DNA of 12,407 nt from Clostridia bacterium (GCA_900771085.1 CAAGMR010000033.1:1-12407); one strand, 5' to 3'. Counted from the stretch's first letter, positions 1-6,387 are shown. Numbers and translations are program-made. The notes: generated from the sequence alone by a model not told the origin.

Positions 1-2
1 TA

Positions 3-590
3 AAAGAAGCAGATGTACGTATTATTTTCAGACAAGAAGAACTTGATACTTTAACGGTAGGAAGTTCGTTATTGATATCCACGATTGAAGCTTGCACTCA
101 GGCAGAGAATGAAACAAGAAGTGCGAACATCAAATGGGGCATCAAGCAAAGAGCCAGTAACGGCAGCCTCGGTTTTTATCGTAGAAAATGCTATGGCTAT
201 GTAAAGGATGAAAACGGTGATCTTGTAATCGATGAAGAACAGGCAACAATCGTTAGACTGATCTTTGATTTGTATCTTGGTGGTAAAAGCATATTAGGTA
301 TCGTCAAAGAACTTAAAGAGAAAGGTATAAAATCTCCCACAGGAAAAGATAACTGGCCTAAACGCTCGATAGAAGAAATGCTGAGTAATGAAAAATATAT
401 AGGCATCGCAGTAGTGAATGTGGATGGCGAAGAAGGTCAGATTTATAAGCTAAACAATTCTCATCCGGCGATCATTTCAAATGAAATATTTGACGCTGTC
501 CAGGAAGAAAAGCTTAAACGCAGTAACGTGGTTGTTGATGAGAACGGAACACACAGAAGTAATAAGAAATATAGTTCTGTGAAGAGATAG
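3..590 (+). CDS. Serine recombinase, partial at the left edge, ending without a zinc ribbon
   Basis: The frame is open from the first complete codon at position 3, so the start lies outside the window; the TTG at 72 is not the real start. The visible 195 residues begin with the end of the catalytic resolvase domain (IIFRQEELDT, then the long connecting helix with GSSLLISTIEACTQAENETR). The DNA-binding recombinase domain follows: KWGIKQRASNGSLGF, then YVKDENGDLVIDEEQA and IVRLIFDLYLGGKSI, then SPTGKDNW, and LSNEKYIGIAVVN. Such enzymes integrate and excise mobile elements through a phosphoserine intermediate; the catalytic Ser is upstream of the window. The frame stops at KKYSSVKR, close to where many large relatives continue into a Cys4 zinc ribbon and coiled coil. 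It is therefore either a naturally short type or a decayed copy. The Xre regulator downstream fits a mobile-element module. Confidence 0.88.
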   Translation, partial: KEADVRIIFRQEELDTLTVGSSLLISTIEACTQAENETRSANIKWGIKQRASNGSLGFYRRKCYGYVKDENGDLVIDEEQATIVRLIFDLYLGGKSILGIVKELKEKGIKSPTGKDNWPKRSIEEMLSNEKYIGIAVVNVDGEEGQIYKLNNSHPAIISNEIFDAVQEEKLKRSNVVVDENGTHRSNKKYSSVKR

Positions 591-608
591 GAAATTCCGG
601 TTTTCCAC

Positions 609-650
609 TCTACGGAGCGTAGAAACCGCATAAATTCATCATATTCTACG
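609..650. promoter_or_regulatory. Possible operator: TCTACG dyad plus a third half-site
   Basis: TCTACG at 609-614 and CGTAGA at 618-623 form a perfect 6-bp inverted repeat around GAG. A third TCTACG copy lies at 645-650, followed by ATGCGTGAG, which resembles the first dyad (TCTACGGAGCGTAGA) with mismatches. Both lie in the 121-bp gap between the recombinase and the Xre-type regulator gene, about 60 to 100 bases upstream of the latter's start. The placement fits an autoregulatory operator, but that is inference. I could not define a convincing promoter here. Confidence 0.35.
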
Positions 651-711
651 ATGCGTGAGTGTGATTGAAAAATATTTCATAGGATAATCAAGCCAGAAAG
701 GAGGAAAACAA

Positions 712-1317
712 ATGGATCAAATTAAAATTGGAAAATTCATTGCTGATGAGAGAAAACGAAAAGGATATACTCAGAAACAACTATCTGAAAAACTTGAAAT
801 CAGCGATAAAACAATTTCAAAATGGGAAAGAGGAAATGGTTTTCCAGAAGTATCATTGCTGTTGCCGTTATGTAATGAACTGGAAATAACAGTAAATGAA
901 CTATTATCTGGCGAAAGAGTATCAGAAGAAGATTATCGTAAGAAAGCGGAGGAAAATATGGTGAATTTAGTTAGAGAAGCTCAGGAAAGTAAGAAGAAAA
1001 TTATTATATCAGCAATTGTTGCGTTTTTTAGTTTATTGGCATCCATGCCACTATTTGTTATAGCTAAAATAGGAATGTTCGATATACAGACACAGGTTAT
1101 TCTTATCATTATCGGAGTAGTTGTTTTATTTGGAGGCATAATAATTGCATGTGTTCTTGATAATGAGGCAGGCGCGTTTGAGTGTCCTGATTGTAAGACA
1201 AGATTTGTTCCGGATATGAAAGCTTATATTATGGGACCTCATACAATAACAAAGCGTAAATTAGTATGTCCTCATTGCGGTGCACATAAGTATTGCAAGA
1301 AAGTTCTTACAAAGTAA
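712..1317 (+). CDS. Xre/HTH_3 regulator with two membrane helices and a zinc ribbon
   Basis: Residues 5-65 are a classical helix-turn-helix of the HTH_3 (Cro/CI) type, with IADERKRKGYTQKQLSEKL, SDKTISKWERG and the closing helix to NELLSGE. A charged linker (70-95) leads to two hydrophobic segments at about 97-119 and 127-148. The C-terminus carries two Cys pairs, CPDC (158-161) and CPHC (186-189), as expected for a zinc ribbon. The start has a strong AAAGGAGG at 697-704. The likely role is a membrane-tethered DNA-binding regulator; what it senses is unknown. Xre proteins with C-terminal membrane segments are common in Firmicutes, often next to the system they control. Here the neighbours are a recombinase fragment and a non-coding repeat array, so no target is obvious. 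The TCTACG dyad upstream is a candidate site. Confidence 0.87.
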   Translation: MDQIKIGKFIADERKRKGYTQKQLSEKLEISDKTISKWERGNGFPEVSLLLPLCNELEITVNELLSGERVSEEDYRKKAEENMVNLVREAQESKKKIIISAIVAFFSLLASMPLFVIAKIGMFDIQTQVILIIIGVVVLFGGIIIACVLDNEAGAFECPDCKTRFVPDMKAYIMGPHTITKRKLVCPHCGAHKYCKKVLTK

Positions 1318-1544
1318 AATTGAAATTTTTTCGTTCCAAAAGAGAATAGATGGTTTTTGCTGTATTGCTTATTGATGAAATAGCCTACTTTCGAAATGGT
1401 GTTTGAAATGATTGGGAACACACTTAAAAAGTAGTGAAAACATTGATAAATTAAGGACTTTTGATGTGTTTTATCATAACTGTGAAAATAGCCTAAGAAT
1501 TTCATGTGGAGACTGTGGTTCTTTTAAGCAAATAAGCGGGTGAA
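1318..1544. other. AT-rich intergenic stretch, no gene recognised
   Basis: I see no credible coding region here: the frames present lack a ribosome binding site and resemble no family. A 10-base direct repeat (AAATAGCCTA) occurs at 1378-1387 and again at 1486-1495, 108 bases apart. No clear terminator follows the Xre gene. It could be decayed mobile-element sequence, which is inference. Confidence 0.5.
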
Positions 1545-1819
1545 TTCTGCACGATTTTTGTTTTTCGTATTTCGTGCAGAAATTTTTTGCTAAAACTAAT
1601 GAGAAATTCTGCACGTATTTCAAATTTCGCGTTTTGTGCAGAACATTTTCGCAAGATTCGCCGAGAAATTCTGCAAATATTTCAATTTTTACGTTTTTTG
1701 CAGAAAATCCGCCCAAAAAGTTCTGCACAAAATCAGTTTTTCGCGTTTCGTGCAGAAAAATCGCGCGAAACTCATCAAAAAGCTCTGCACAAATTTTATA
1801 TTTCGCATTTTGTGCAGAA
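1545..1819. repeat. Tandem array of five 37-nt palindromic modules
   Basis: Modules lie at 1545-1581, 1607-1643, 1669-1705, 1721-1757 and 1783-1819. Each is exactly 37 nt, with linkers of 25, 25, 15 and 25 nt. Each is an inverted repeat, TTCTGCAC...GTGCAGAA, with 8-10 paired bases around a T-rich loop that usually holds a TTCGCG-like core. In module 3 the C-G pair at module positions 8/30 is replaced by A-T on both arms. Positions 9/29 read G-C, G-T, A-T, A-C and A-T across the five modules. Pairing has therefore been kept while the sequence drifted, which points to selection on a stem in RNA or on a dyad in DNA. Several frames run open through the array on both strands, but they lack ribosome binding sites and are by-products of the repeat. 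Function is unknown. Confidence 0.9.
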
Positions 1820-1873
1820 AAGCCGCGCTAAAGCGGGTCCCATATGACTATATAAAGGTAGCAGAGTAAATCT

Positions 1874-2470
1874 ATGAAGGAAAAAGCAGTAATATACATC
1901 CACGGAAAAGGTGGAAATGCAGCAGAAGCTGACCACTACAAGAAAATATTTCCGCAATATGAAGTAATAGGTTTTGACTATTTATCCCAGACGCCATGGA
2001 AAGCAATAGAAGAGTTTTCAGATTTCTTTGAAGAAGTCAGCAAGTTATACAGATCAATCATTCTTATTGCTAATAGCATAGGTGCTTACTTTACTATGAA
2101 TGCTTTGGGGAAAGCACAAGTTGAAAAGGCTTATTTCATTTCGCCAATTGTAAATATGGAAAAACTGATAACAGATATGATGCAGTGGGCCGGTGTTACA
2201 GAAGCAGACTTGAAAGAACAGGGCTCAATTGAAACTGATTTCGGTGAAACGTTATCCTGGGAATATCTTTCCTGGGTCAGAAATCATCCTGCTTCCTGGG
2301 ATGTTCCAACATCAATTCTGTATGGAAGCTCTGATAATATGCAGGACATGGATACGATTCAATTATTTGCCGATAACAATGGCGCGGATTTAACCGTAAT
2401 GGAAAATGGCGAGCACTGGTTCCATACCGAAGAACAGATGGAGTTTTTGGACATGTGGCTTAGCAAGTAA
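1874..2470 (+). CDS. Small alpha/beta hydrolase
   Basis: This 198-residue protein has the features of a compact alpha/beta-hydrolase fold: a first strand ending in HGKGG (10-14), which would form the oxyanion hole, then a nucleophile elbow ANSIGA (66-71) with Ser68. The elbow has Asn in place of the first Gly of GxSxG. Candidate catalytic partners are Asp154 in YGSSDNM and His181 in NGEHWFH. The family includes RBBP9/YdeN-like serine hydrolases and carboxylesterases of about 200 residues. The substrate cannot be predicted. No signal peptide or membrane helix is visible, so it is probably cytoplasmic. The start codon has only a weak ribosome binding site. The gene sits alone after the palindrome array and ends at a terminator shared with the convergent CotH gene. 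Confidence 0.85.
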   Translation: MKEKAVIYIHGKGGNAAEADHYKKIFPQYEVIGFDYLSQTPWKAIEEFSDFFEEVSKLYRSIILIANSIGAYFTMNALGKAQVEKAYFISPIVNMEKLITDMMQWAGVTEADLKEQGSIETDFGETLSWEYLSWVRNHPASWDVPTSILYGSSDNMQDMDTIQLFADNNGADLTVMENGEHWFHTEEQMEFLDMWLSK

Positions 2471-2493
2471 AATTCAGATATTAGCAAAAAATT

Positions 2494-2549
2494 AAGGGAT
2501 TCCGAGAGCAGCCGAACATGGCAGTCTCCAGGAATCCCTTTTGTTTATT
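2494..2549. terminator. Bidirectional terminator between convergent genes
   Basis: AAGGGATTCC (2494-2503) pairs perfectly with GGAATCCCTT (2531-2540). GAGA/TCTC and GCC/GGC extend the stem inside the loop. TTTTGTTTATTT follows on the plus strand. On the minus strand the stem is followed by AATTTTTTGC. It lies between the ends of the alpha/beta hydrolase and CotH genes and probably serves both. Confidence 0.88.
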
Positions 2550-2583
2550 TATTCTTTGTTACTTGCTCTGTGTTTTTTCCGAC

Positions 2584-4365
2584 TTACTCAATAACTGTCT
2601 TGTATGGGACATGAGTTGTGCGGATAGTTTTACCTGAAGCAAGGTTATCAGAGAGCCAAAGCTGACGCTTTTCGGCATAAAGTCTCATGTTGTTTACATA
2701 GTCTCTCCATGTCTGTGTCTGATCATAAGGAAGAGCGTACTTGCCGGTACCGAGGATAATGTCGGTGAAGTAGTAGTAAACGCCCATATGATGCAGGCCC
2801 CAAAGGTCTGCGTCCATAGCTGCAGAAGCTTCAATACGGTTTGCCTGTGCGTCAATGTCATTTCTTACATTAACAAAAGCATATTCATACTGATGATAAA
2901 CTCTTGCAACTTCCTGAAGGAAGCTCTTATGTTTACCAAATTCCTGAAGCATGCAGAATGGTGCATTGCTGGCTGCAAGGCCAATGGAATCAACGAACCA
3001 GCCTTGTGCTGTAACCTGTGCCGGAACTGTAACGCCACAGAAGAACTTATACATGGTTCTGCCGATGGTGGTGTCCATATCCCATGCAGGACCGGCAACA
3101 AATTTTCCGGCCTTTGGATTTGCACTGTCAGTGTCATAAGTCATCAATACACTACCTGAGAAGCAGTCATAGGACTTGGTGAATTCATACATTAAGTACA
3201 TCTTTGCCCAGGATTCAATATCCCAGTAATTCTGATAGTCTTCACTATTGTAGTTGATGAGTGCGTTCCAAGCCTGGGTGGTAATATTAGCAATGTCATC
3301 GTTGGTTACGCCGGCATCATCGCCAATGTCCTTAATGGACATTCTGTTATAGTAACCGTTGAGGGAACCGAGTGTAATTGCGTTAAGGGTTGGACCAAGC
3401 TCTACTACCTTAGGAAGGGTAAACTGGTCAGTGTCTAAGTAGTTATCGTTCTCCAGCATGAAGCCGGCGTCTGGAGTATCGCGGTCATTCTTAACTGTTA
3501 CCAGATAGTTACCAAGATATTCACCGTTCATGTAAAGGTCAATATAATCTGCATCCAGGCCGATGCCCATTGCGCAGGCAAGGTCCTGTCCGACTTTGTT
3601 TCTAAGAAGAGAGTTGTCCATGTAGTTAGCGAGGAGTGACCATTTCTTTGCTTCAACTCCGTTAATAAGTGCTACTTTCTTCTTGTCACTATAACCTGAA
3701 TTGTTCTTATAAAATGTAATGTTGTAAGGTTTCTTGGCCATGTCCCAAGTGGAGTTGCCTCTACCCTTCATACTGAACTGATAGGTTTTTCCGGAAACGT
3801 TAGTCGTACCGTAACAAAGGGTTTCTTTGGTTTCATCATTATTCATGGCACTAATGGTACCAAGAGACTCATCTACATTTAAGAAAAGAGAGCTAACATT
3901 GCCGGAGCCCTGTAATGTAGACAGTGTTACATTGACTGTTTTAACACCGTTGTTAATGGCGTACACAAGACTTTCGCCAGCTGCAGGAACAGGAACTGTT
4001 CCATTTTCATAAGTAGTACCGTTAACAGAAACGGTAATGCCTTCTGCGGTCCAGGCGAGACCAAGCTGGTCAGTTCTTGCAGAACCAGGCAGATAAATCT
4101 TACCTTTGTTGGTATCCTTGGAAATGTTAATGGAAACATCTCCATCCAGGCCCGCGCCGGCTGCTACATGCAGGTCTAAGTCATAAACGCTTGTCGGCTT
4201 TGTACTACCTTTGGTTAAGCCCGGAATTAAATCTTTCAAAATTCCGGAAAAGGTGGATACAGAGGTAATGACGCCATGTTTCTGAGAGGCTGCCATGGCA
4301 GTCGTTGACGTTAGCGTTATGAGCATGCATACTGCTAACAACACGGAAATAATTCGTTTTTTCAT
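2584..4365 (-). CDS. Secreted CotH-domain protein (atypical protein kinase family)
   Basis: The 593-residue protein starts with a Sec signal peptide: MKKR, a hydrophobic core, and a likely cleavage after AMA at residues 23-25. Residues 30-160 look like a beta-rich N-terminal region. The CotH domain covers about 165-480 and shows its hallmarks: GRGNSTW (201-207), KKPYNITFY (211-219), WSLLANYMDNSLLRNKVG (242-259), YMNGEYLGNYLV (278-289) and GPAWDMDTT (425-433). In the last, WDMD is a likely metal-binding acidic motif. Bacillus CotH is a kinase of spore coat proteins, but this one is exported and has no coat genes beside it. An extracellular or cell-surface role is therefore more likely, perhaps phosphorylating a surface protein. 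No sortase motif, dockerin or membrane anchor is seen at the C-terminus. AAAGGGGA upstream supports the start. Confidence 0.92.
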   Translation of the reverse strand: MKKRIISVLLAVCMLITLTSTTAMAASQKHGVITSVSTFSGILKDLIPGLTKGSTKPTSVYDLDLHVAAGAGLDGDVSINISKDTNKGKIYLPGSARTDQLGLAWTAEGITVSVNGTTYENGTVPVPAAGESLVYAINNGVKTVNVTLSTLQGSGNVSSLFLNVDESLGTISAMNNDETKETLCYGTTNVSGKTYQFSMKGRGNSTWDMAKKPYNITFYKNNSGYSDKKKVALINGVEAKKWSLLANYMDNSLLRNKVGQDLACAMGIGLDADYIDLYMNGEYLGNYLVTVKNDRDTPDAGFMLENDNYLDTDQFTLPKVVELGPTLNAITLGSLNGYYNRMSIKDIGDDAGVTNDDIANITTQAWNALINYNSEDYQNYWDIESWAKMYLMYEFTKSYDCFSGSVLMTYDTDSANPKAGKFVAGPAWDMDTTIGRTMYKFFCGVTVPAQVTAQGWFVDSIGLAASNAPFCMLQEFGKHKSFLQEVARVYHQYEYAFVNVRNDIDAQANRIEASAAMDADLWGLHHMGVYYYFTDIILGTGKYALPYDQTQTWRDYVNNMRLYAEKRQLWLSDNLASGKTIRTTHVPYKTVIE

Positions 4366-4518
4366 AGTTCAATCCCCTTTCAATTTAAGCCTAAAATAAT
4401 GCCATAGTGACAAAAAATCCTAACAAAGTGTAAAATAAATAGTAAAAATAACCACCTAAGTTCAATATATGTCGAAGACGCCCACCTGTCAACAACAATG
4501 TGATCCAAACCTGCTACC

Positions 4519-4548
4519 TTGAAAAAAAGTGGCCGTTTGGGCTACAAT
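4519..4548 (+). promoter_or_regulatory. Sigma-A-type promoter for the GNAT-csaA cluster
   Basis: TTGAAA (4519-4524) and TACAAT (4543-4548) are separated by 18 bases, each with one mismatch to consensus. Transcription would start near 4555, leaving a leader of about 60 nt before the GNAT start at 4616. It is the clearest promoter in the window. Confidence 0.7.
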
Positions 4549-4578
4549 TTAACCAGCACCAGGTATGAAAATAATTGC

Positions 4579-4598
4579 AGATTATCTCTGCATAATCT
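4579..4598 (+). other. Leader hairpin upstream of the first GNAT gene
   Basis: AGATTAT (4579-4585) pairs with ATAATCT (4592-4598) around a 6-base loop, three bases before the AAGGA ribosome binding site (4602-4606). It lies inside the transcript predicted from the promoter at 4519-4548. No T-run follows, so it is not a terminator. It could equally be a dyad for a regulator. Confidence 0.45.
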
Positions 4599-4615
4599 AA
4601 TAAGGATTAACAGTT

Positions 4616-5095
4616 ATGGAGTACAGAATCAGGCCAATTGAAGAAAAAGATAACGAGCGGGTAGAATATATCATCCGCAGTTGCCTCATAGAATTTGGTG
4701 CCAACCACGAAGGCACCGCCTGGGAAGATCCTTTCCTTGGACAGTTCTACCAGGTGTACCAGGCACCGGAGAGTGCCTACTGGGTGGCAGAAGATGAAGC
4801 CGGCACCGTGGTAGGCGGCGTTGGCATTGGCCCGCTGCCGGGAGCACCGGGAGTCTGCGAATTGCAGAAAATGTATTGTATTCCCGAAGCAAGAGGCAAG
4901 GGCATAGCGCAAAATCTGCTCGATGAGGCGCTTGATTTTGCGAAAGATTATTACGACCAATGCTATCTGGAAACTATCAGTAACATGGTGGCTGCCATTA
5001 AATTTTACGAAAAGAACGGTTTTAGACCGTTGGATACTCTTATTGGTGACACAGGTCACGTCGGCTGCGACGTGCCTTACATCAAAGACATCTGA
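4616..5095 (+). CDS. GNAT-family N-acetyltransferase
   Basis: This 159-residue protein has the full GNAT fold: an N-terminal strand and helix (YRIRPIEEKDNERVEYII), a central strand with VAEDEAGTVVGGVGI (57-71), the acetyl-CoA pyrophosphate loop ARGKGIA (92-98) preceded by ELQKMYCIPE, and the late motif AAIKFYEKNGF (126-136). The ending GHVGCDVPYIKDI (147-159) resembles GNAT enzymes found alone or fused to MarR-type regulators. It should transfer an acetyl group from acetyl-CoA to an amine; the acceptor is unknown. It is the first gene behind the promoter at 4519-4548, and csaA follows 54 bases downstream, so the two are probably co-transcribed. The AAGGA at 4602-4606 fits the ATG at 4616. Confidence 0.9.
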   Translation: MEYRIRPIEEKDNERVEYIIRSCLIEFGANHEGTAWEDPFLGQFYQVYQAPESAYWVAEDEAGTVVGGVGIGPLPGAPGVCELQKMYCIPEARGKGIAQNLLDEALDFAKDYYDQCYLETISNMVAAIKFYEKNGFRPLDTLIGDTGHVGCDVPYIKDI

Positions 5096-5149
5096 AATGA
5101 CTGAAGCACAGAAGGAATACAGCGCATTCCATATGAAAGGATAACTGAC

Positions 5150-5524
5150 ATGGCAACTTTTGACGATTTCATGAAACTTGATATCAGAGTAGGAACTGTC
5201 ACTGATGCGAAGGTTTTTGAAAAAGCTAAAAAGCCGGCATACCAGCTGACTGTTGATTTCGGCGAAGAGATTGGCGTGAAGAGATCCTCCGCCCAGATTA
5301 CAGATCACTATAGCCCGGAAGAGCTCATCGGAAAGCAGATCCTTGCCGTTGTGAACTTCCCGCCCAGACAGATTGCAAACTTCATGTCCGAAGTGCTTGT
5401 GCTTGGTACCTACAGCGAAGGCGGTGTCATACTGATTACACCTGATAAACCAGCCAAAAACGGCGAGAGGCTTGGATATAGGAACTTTGATAGAAGTCTT
5501 AACACCGGCATAATATGGAGGTAA
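5150..5524 (+). CDS. csaA: CsaA, tRNA-binding/export chaperone-type protein
   Basis: The protein matches CsaA closely: FMKLDIRVGTV (7-17), KAKKPAYQLTVDFGEEIG (25-42), KRSSAQITDHY (44-54), ELIGKQILAVVNFPPRQIA (58-76) and FMSEVLVLG (78-86). These form a dimeric OB-fold related to the tRNA-binding domain of MetRS and EMAPII. In Bacillus, CsaA is reported to act as a chaperone linked to protein export; tRNA binding is suggested by the fold. CsaA is usually about 110 residues. This copy is 124, with a tail (GYRNFDRSLNTGIIWR) after NGERL whose last codons contain the GGAGGT of the next gene. AAAGGA at 5136-5141 supports the start. The overlap of the tail with the next ribosome binding site suggests co-translation. 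Confidence 0.93.
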   Translation: MATFDDFMKLDIRVGTVTDAKVFEKAKKPAYQLTVDFGEEIGVKRSSAQITDHYSPEELIGKQILAVVNFPPRQIANFMSEVLVLGTYSEGGVILITPDKPAKNGERLGYRNFDRSLNTGIIWR

Positions 5525-5528
5525 TCTT

Positions 5529-5876
5529 ATGGTAAAGAAAATAGTAAAACTATTAATCAGCGCAGTGATAATCCTTGCTCTTCTGATTGGAGGAGTTTAT
5601 GCGTTCAATATTTCTACGTCAAAGCTTACTCTTTCAGGAGAGGGCCTGACGAAAACGGAGGAAATACAGCCAAACAGAAATCAGGTCAAGGTTTGGAGCA
5701 CAGAGGATACCAATGTTATTTTTACCGATGTTGAAACCGGTAAGAAATATGAAGTAGGATATGTTACCCCGGGTATGAAAGAAACCATCAAACTTGAAAA
5801 AGGACACTGGTACAAAGTCAGTGGCAAAGGCGATCTGACAGTCGGACCTGTAAATGCTCGCATTCAATGTAAATAA
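5529..5876 (+). CDS. Small membrane-anchored or secreted protein, unknown function
   Basis: A 115-residue protein with a lysine-rich start (MVKKIVK), a hydrophobic helix at about 8-25 and then a soluble, probably all-beta region facing outside. The helix could be a signal peptide or an anchor; no lipobox is seen. The soluble part holds regularly spaced short strands (SKLTLSGEG, NQVKVWS, TNVIFTDVETGKKYEVGYV, GHWYKVSGKGDLTVGPVNA). I recognise no family. GGAGGT at 5517-5522, inside the end of csaA, sets the start only 4 bases after the csaA stop. The gene lies between csaA and a cupin gene in the same probable operon, which does not reveal its job. Confidence 0.75.
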   Translation: MVKKIVKLLISAVIILALLIGGVYAFNISTSKLTLSGEGLTKTEEIQPNRNQVKVWSTEDTNVIFTDVETGKKYEVGYVTPGMKETIKLEKGHWYKVSGKGDLTVGPVNARIQCK

Positions 5877-5897
5877 TTGGTGTAAATGGAGGATAAT

Positions 5898-6218
5898 ATG
5901 GTAGAACAGATTTTTAACCTTACACAGGGCAATGAAAAAACAATAGAAAAGGTAATAATTGATGAAAACATCAATTATATGCACATGATTTTAAACAAAG
6001 GCGAAGGCCTTCCTGAACACTTTTCAAATGCGAAGAGTGTTTATATGACAGTGGTTCGCGGAACTCTTTCAGCAGGACTCGATGATCAGGATGTACACGA
6101 GTACAAAGCAGGAACCGTTTTGAAGATTCCATTCCATACAAAGATGAATATTAGAAATCTTCATGATGAGACACTTGAGCTTATTGTTGTAAAAGCTCCG
6201 GCACCGTCGATTAATTAA
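5898..6218 (+). CDS. Single-domain cupin protein
   Basis: GGAGG at 5888-5892 places the start at the ATG at 5898 rather than the in-frame ATG at 5886, which overlaps the binding site. The product is 106 residues and has a small cupin barrel. A first motif is around EHFSNAKSVYMTVVRGTLSA and a second around KAGTVLKIPFHTKMNIRN, with the usual PxH...N pattern. The first motif lacks the full HxH...E metal set: one His is visible near GLPEHF. The protein may bind metal weakly, or act as a ligand-binding or structural cupin. No partner domain is present. It is the last gene of the cluster, 21 bases after the membrane-anchored protein, and a probable terminator follows at once. Confidence 0.8.
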   Translation: MVEQIFNLTQGNEKTIEKVIIDENINYMHMILNKGEGLPEHFSNAKSVYMTVVRGTLSAGLDDQDVHEYKAGTVLKIPFHTKMNIRNLHDETLELIVVKAPAPSIN

Positions 6219-6220
6219 GT

Positions 6221-6258
6221 AGTCCGGCCGAAAGGCTTGATTATAAATTTTTTATTTT
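6221..6258 (+). terminator. Probable terminator after the cupin gene
   Basis: AGTCCGGCC (6221-6229) pairs with GGCTTGATT (6234-6242) around a GAAA loop, with one mismatch and two G-T pairs. After five bases come TTTTTTATTTT at 6248-6258. The stem is imperfect and the T-run is slightly displaced, so the call is moderate. Confidence 0.5.
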
Positions 6259-6273
6259 CTAGGAGAGTGCTTT

Positions 6274-6302
6274 TTGATTAAGTACAACACAATGGATATT
6301 GT
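6274..6302 (+). promoter_or_regulatory. Possible promoter for the second GNAT gene
   Basis: TTGATT (6274-6279) and TATTGT (6297-6302) are separated by 17 bases, with two mismatches to consensus in each box. The predicted start of transcription, near 6309, would place the 11-bp hairpin at 6310-6346 at the very 5' end of the transcript. Confidence 0.4.
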
Positions 6303-6346
6303 AGCGTAACCGGGAGGTTGCGATTACAATGAGACCAACCTCCCGG
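6298..6346 (+). other. Two overlapping, mutually exclusive stem-loops in a leader
   Basis: Stem B is an 11-bp perfect inverted repeat: CCGGGAGGTTG (6310-6320) with CAACCTCCCGG (6336-6346), loop of 15. Stem A pairs ATTGTAGCGTAAC (6298-6310) with GTTGCGATTACAAT (6317-6330) around a 6-base loop, with one G-T pair and one internal mismatch. Both use 6317-6320, so they cannot form together. No T-run follows either, so neither is a normal terminator. They lie 41 bases or more upstream of the GNAT start at 6388. If transcription starts near 6309, only stem B would be in the RNA and stem A would be a DNA dyad. Confidence 0.6.
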
Positions 6347-6387
6347 CAACAGCCAGTTGAAGTTAACAATATTCAGGAGGAAAAACA

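Noticed and set aside
1545..1819. CRISPR-like repeat and spacer pattern (37-nt modules, 25-nt linkers)
   Set aside because: The modules diverge from one another and are themselves long-looped palindromes. The linkers are T/A-rich and partly similar, one linker is 15 nt, and no cas gene is present.
1851..1856. TATAAA as a -10 box for the alpha/beta hydrolase gene
   Set aside because: No -35 box at a proper distance, and the predicted transcript would leave almost no leader before the start at 1874.
1574..1869. Three overlapping plus-strand reading frames and one minus-strand frame in the array
   Set aside because: No ribosome binding sites. The frames overlap over the same repeat and encode low-complexity periodic peptides that follow from the palindromes.
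4607..5308. Long minus-strand reading frame of 233 residues opposite the GNAT and csaA genes
   Set aside because: The plus-strand genes have clear family motifs and ribosome binding sites. The minus frame spans both and resembles no protein family.
5886..5897. Upstream ATG at 5886 as the start of the cupin gene
   Set aside because: The GGAGG at 5888-5892 overlaps this codon and is correctly spaced for the ATG at 5898.
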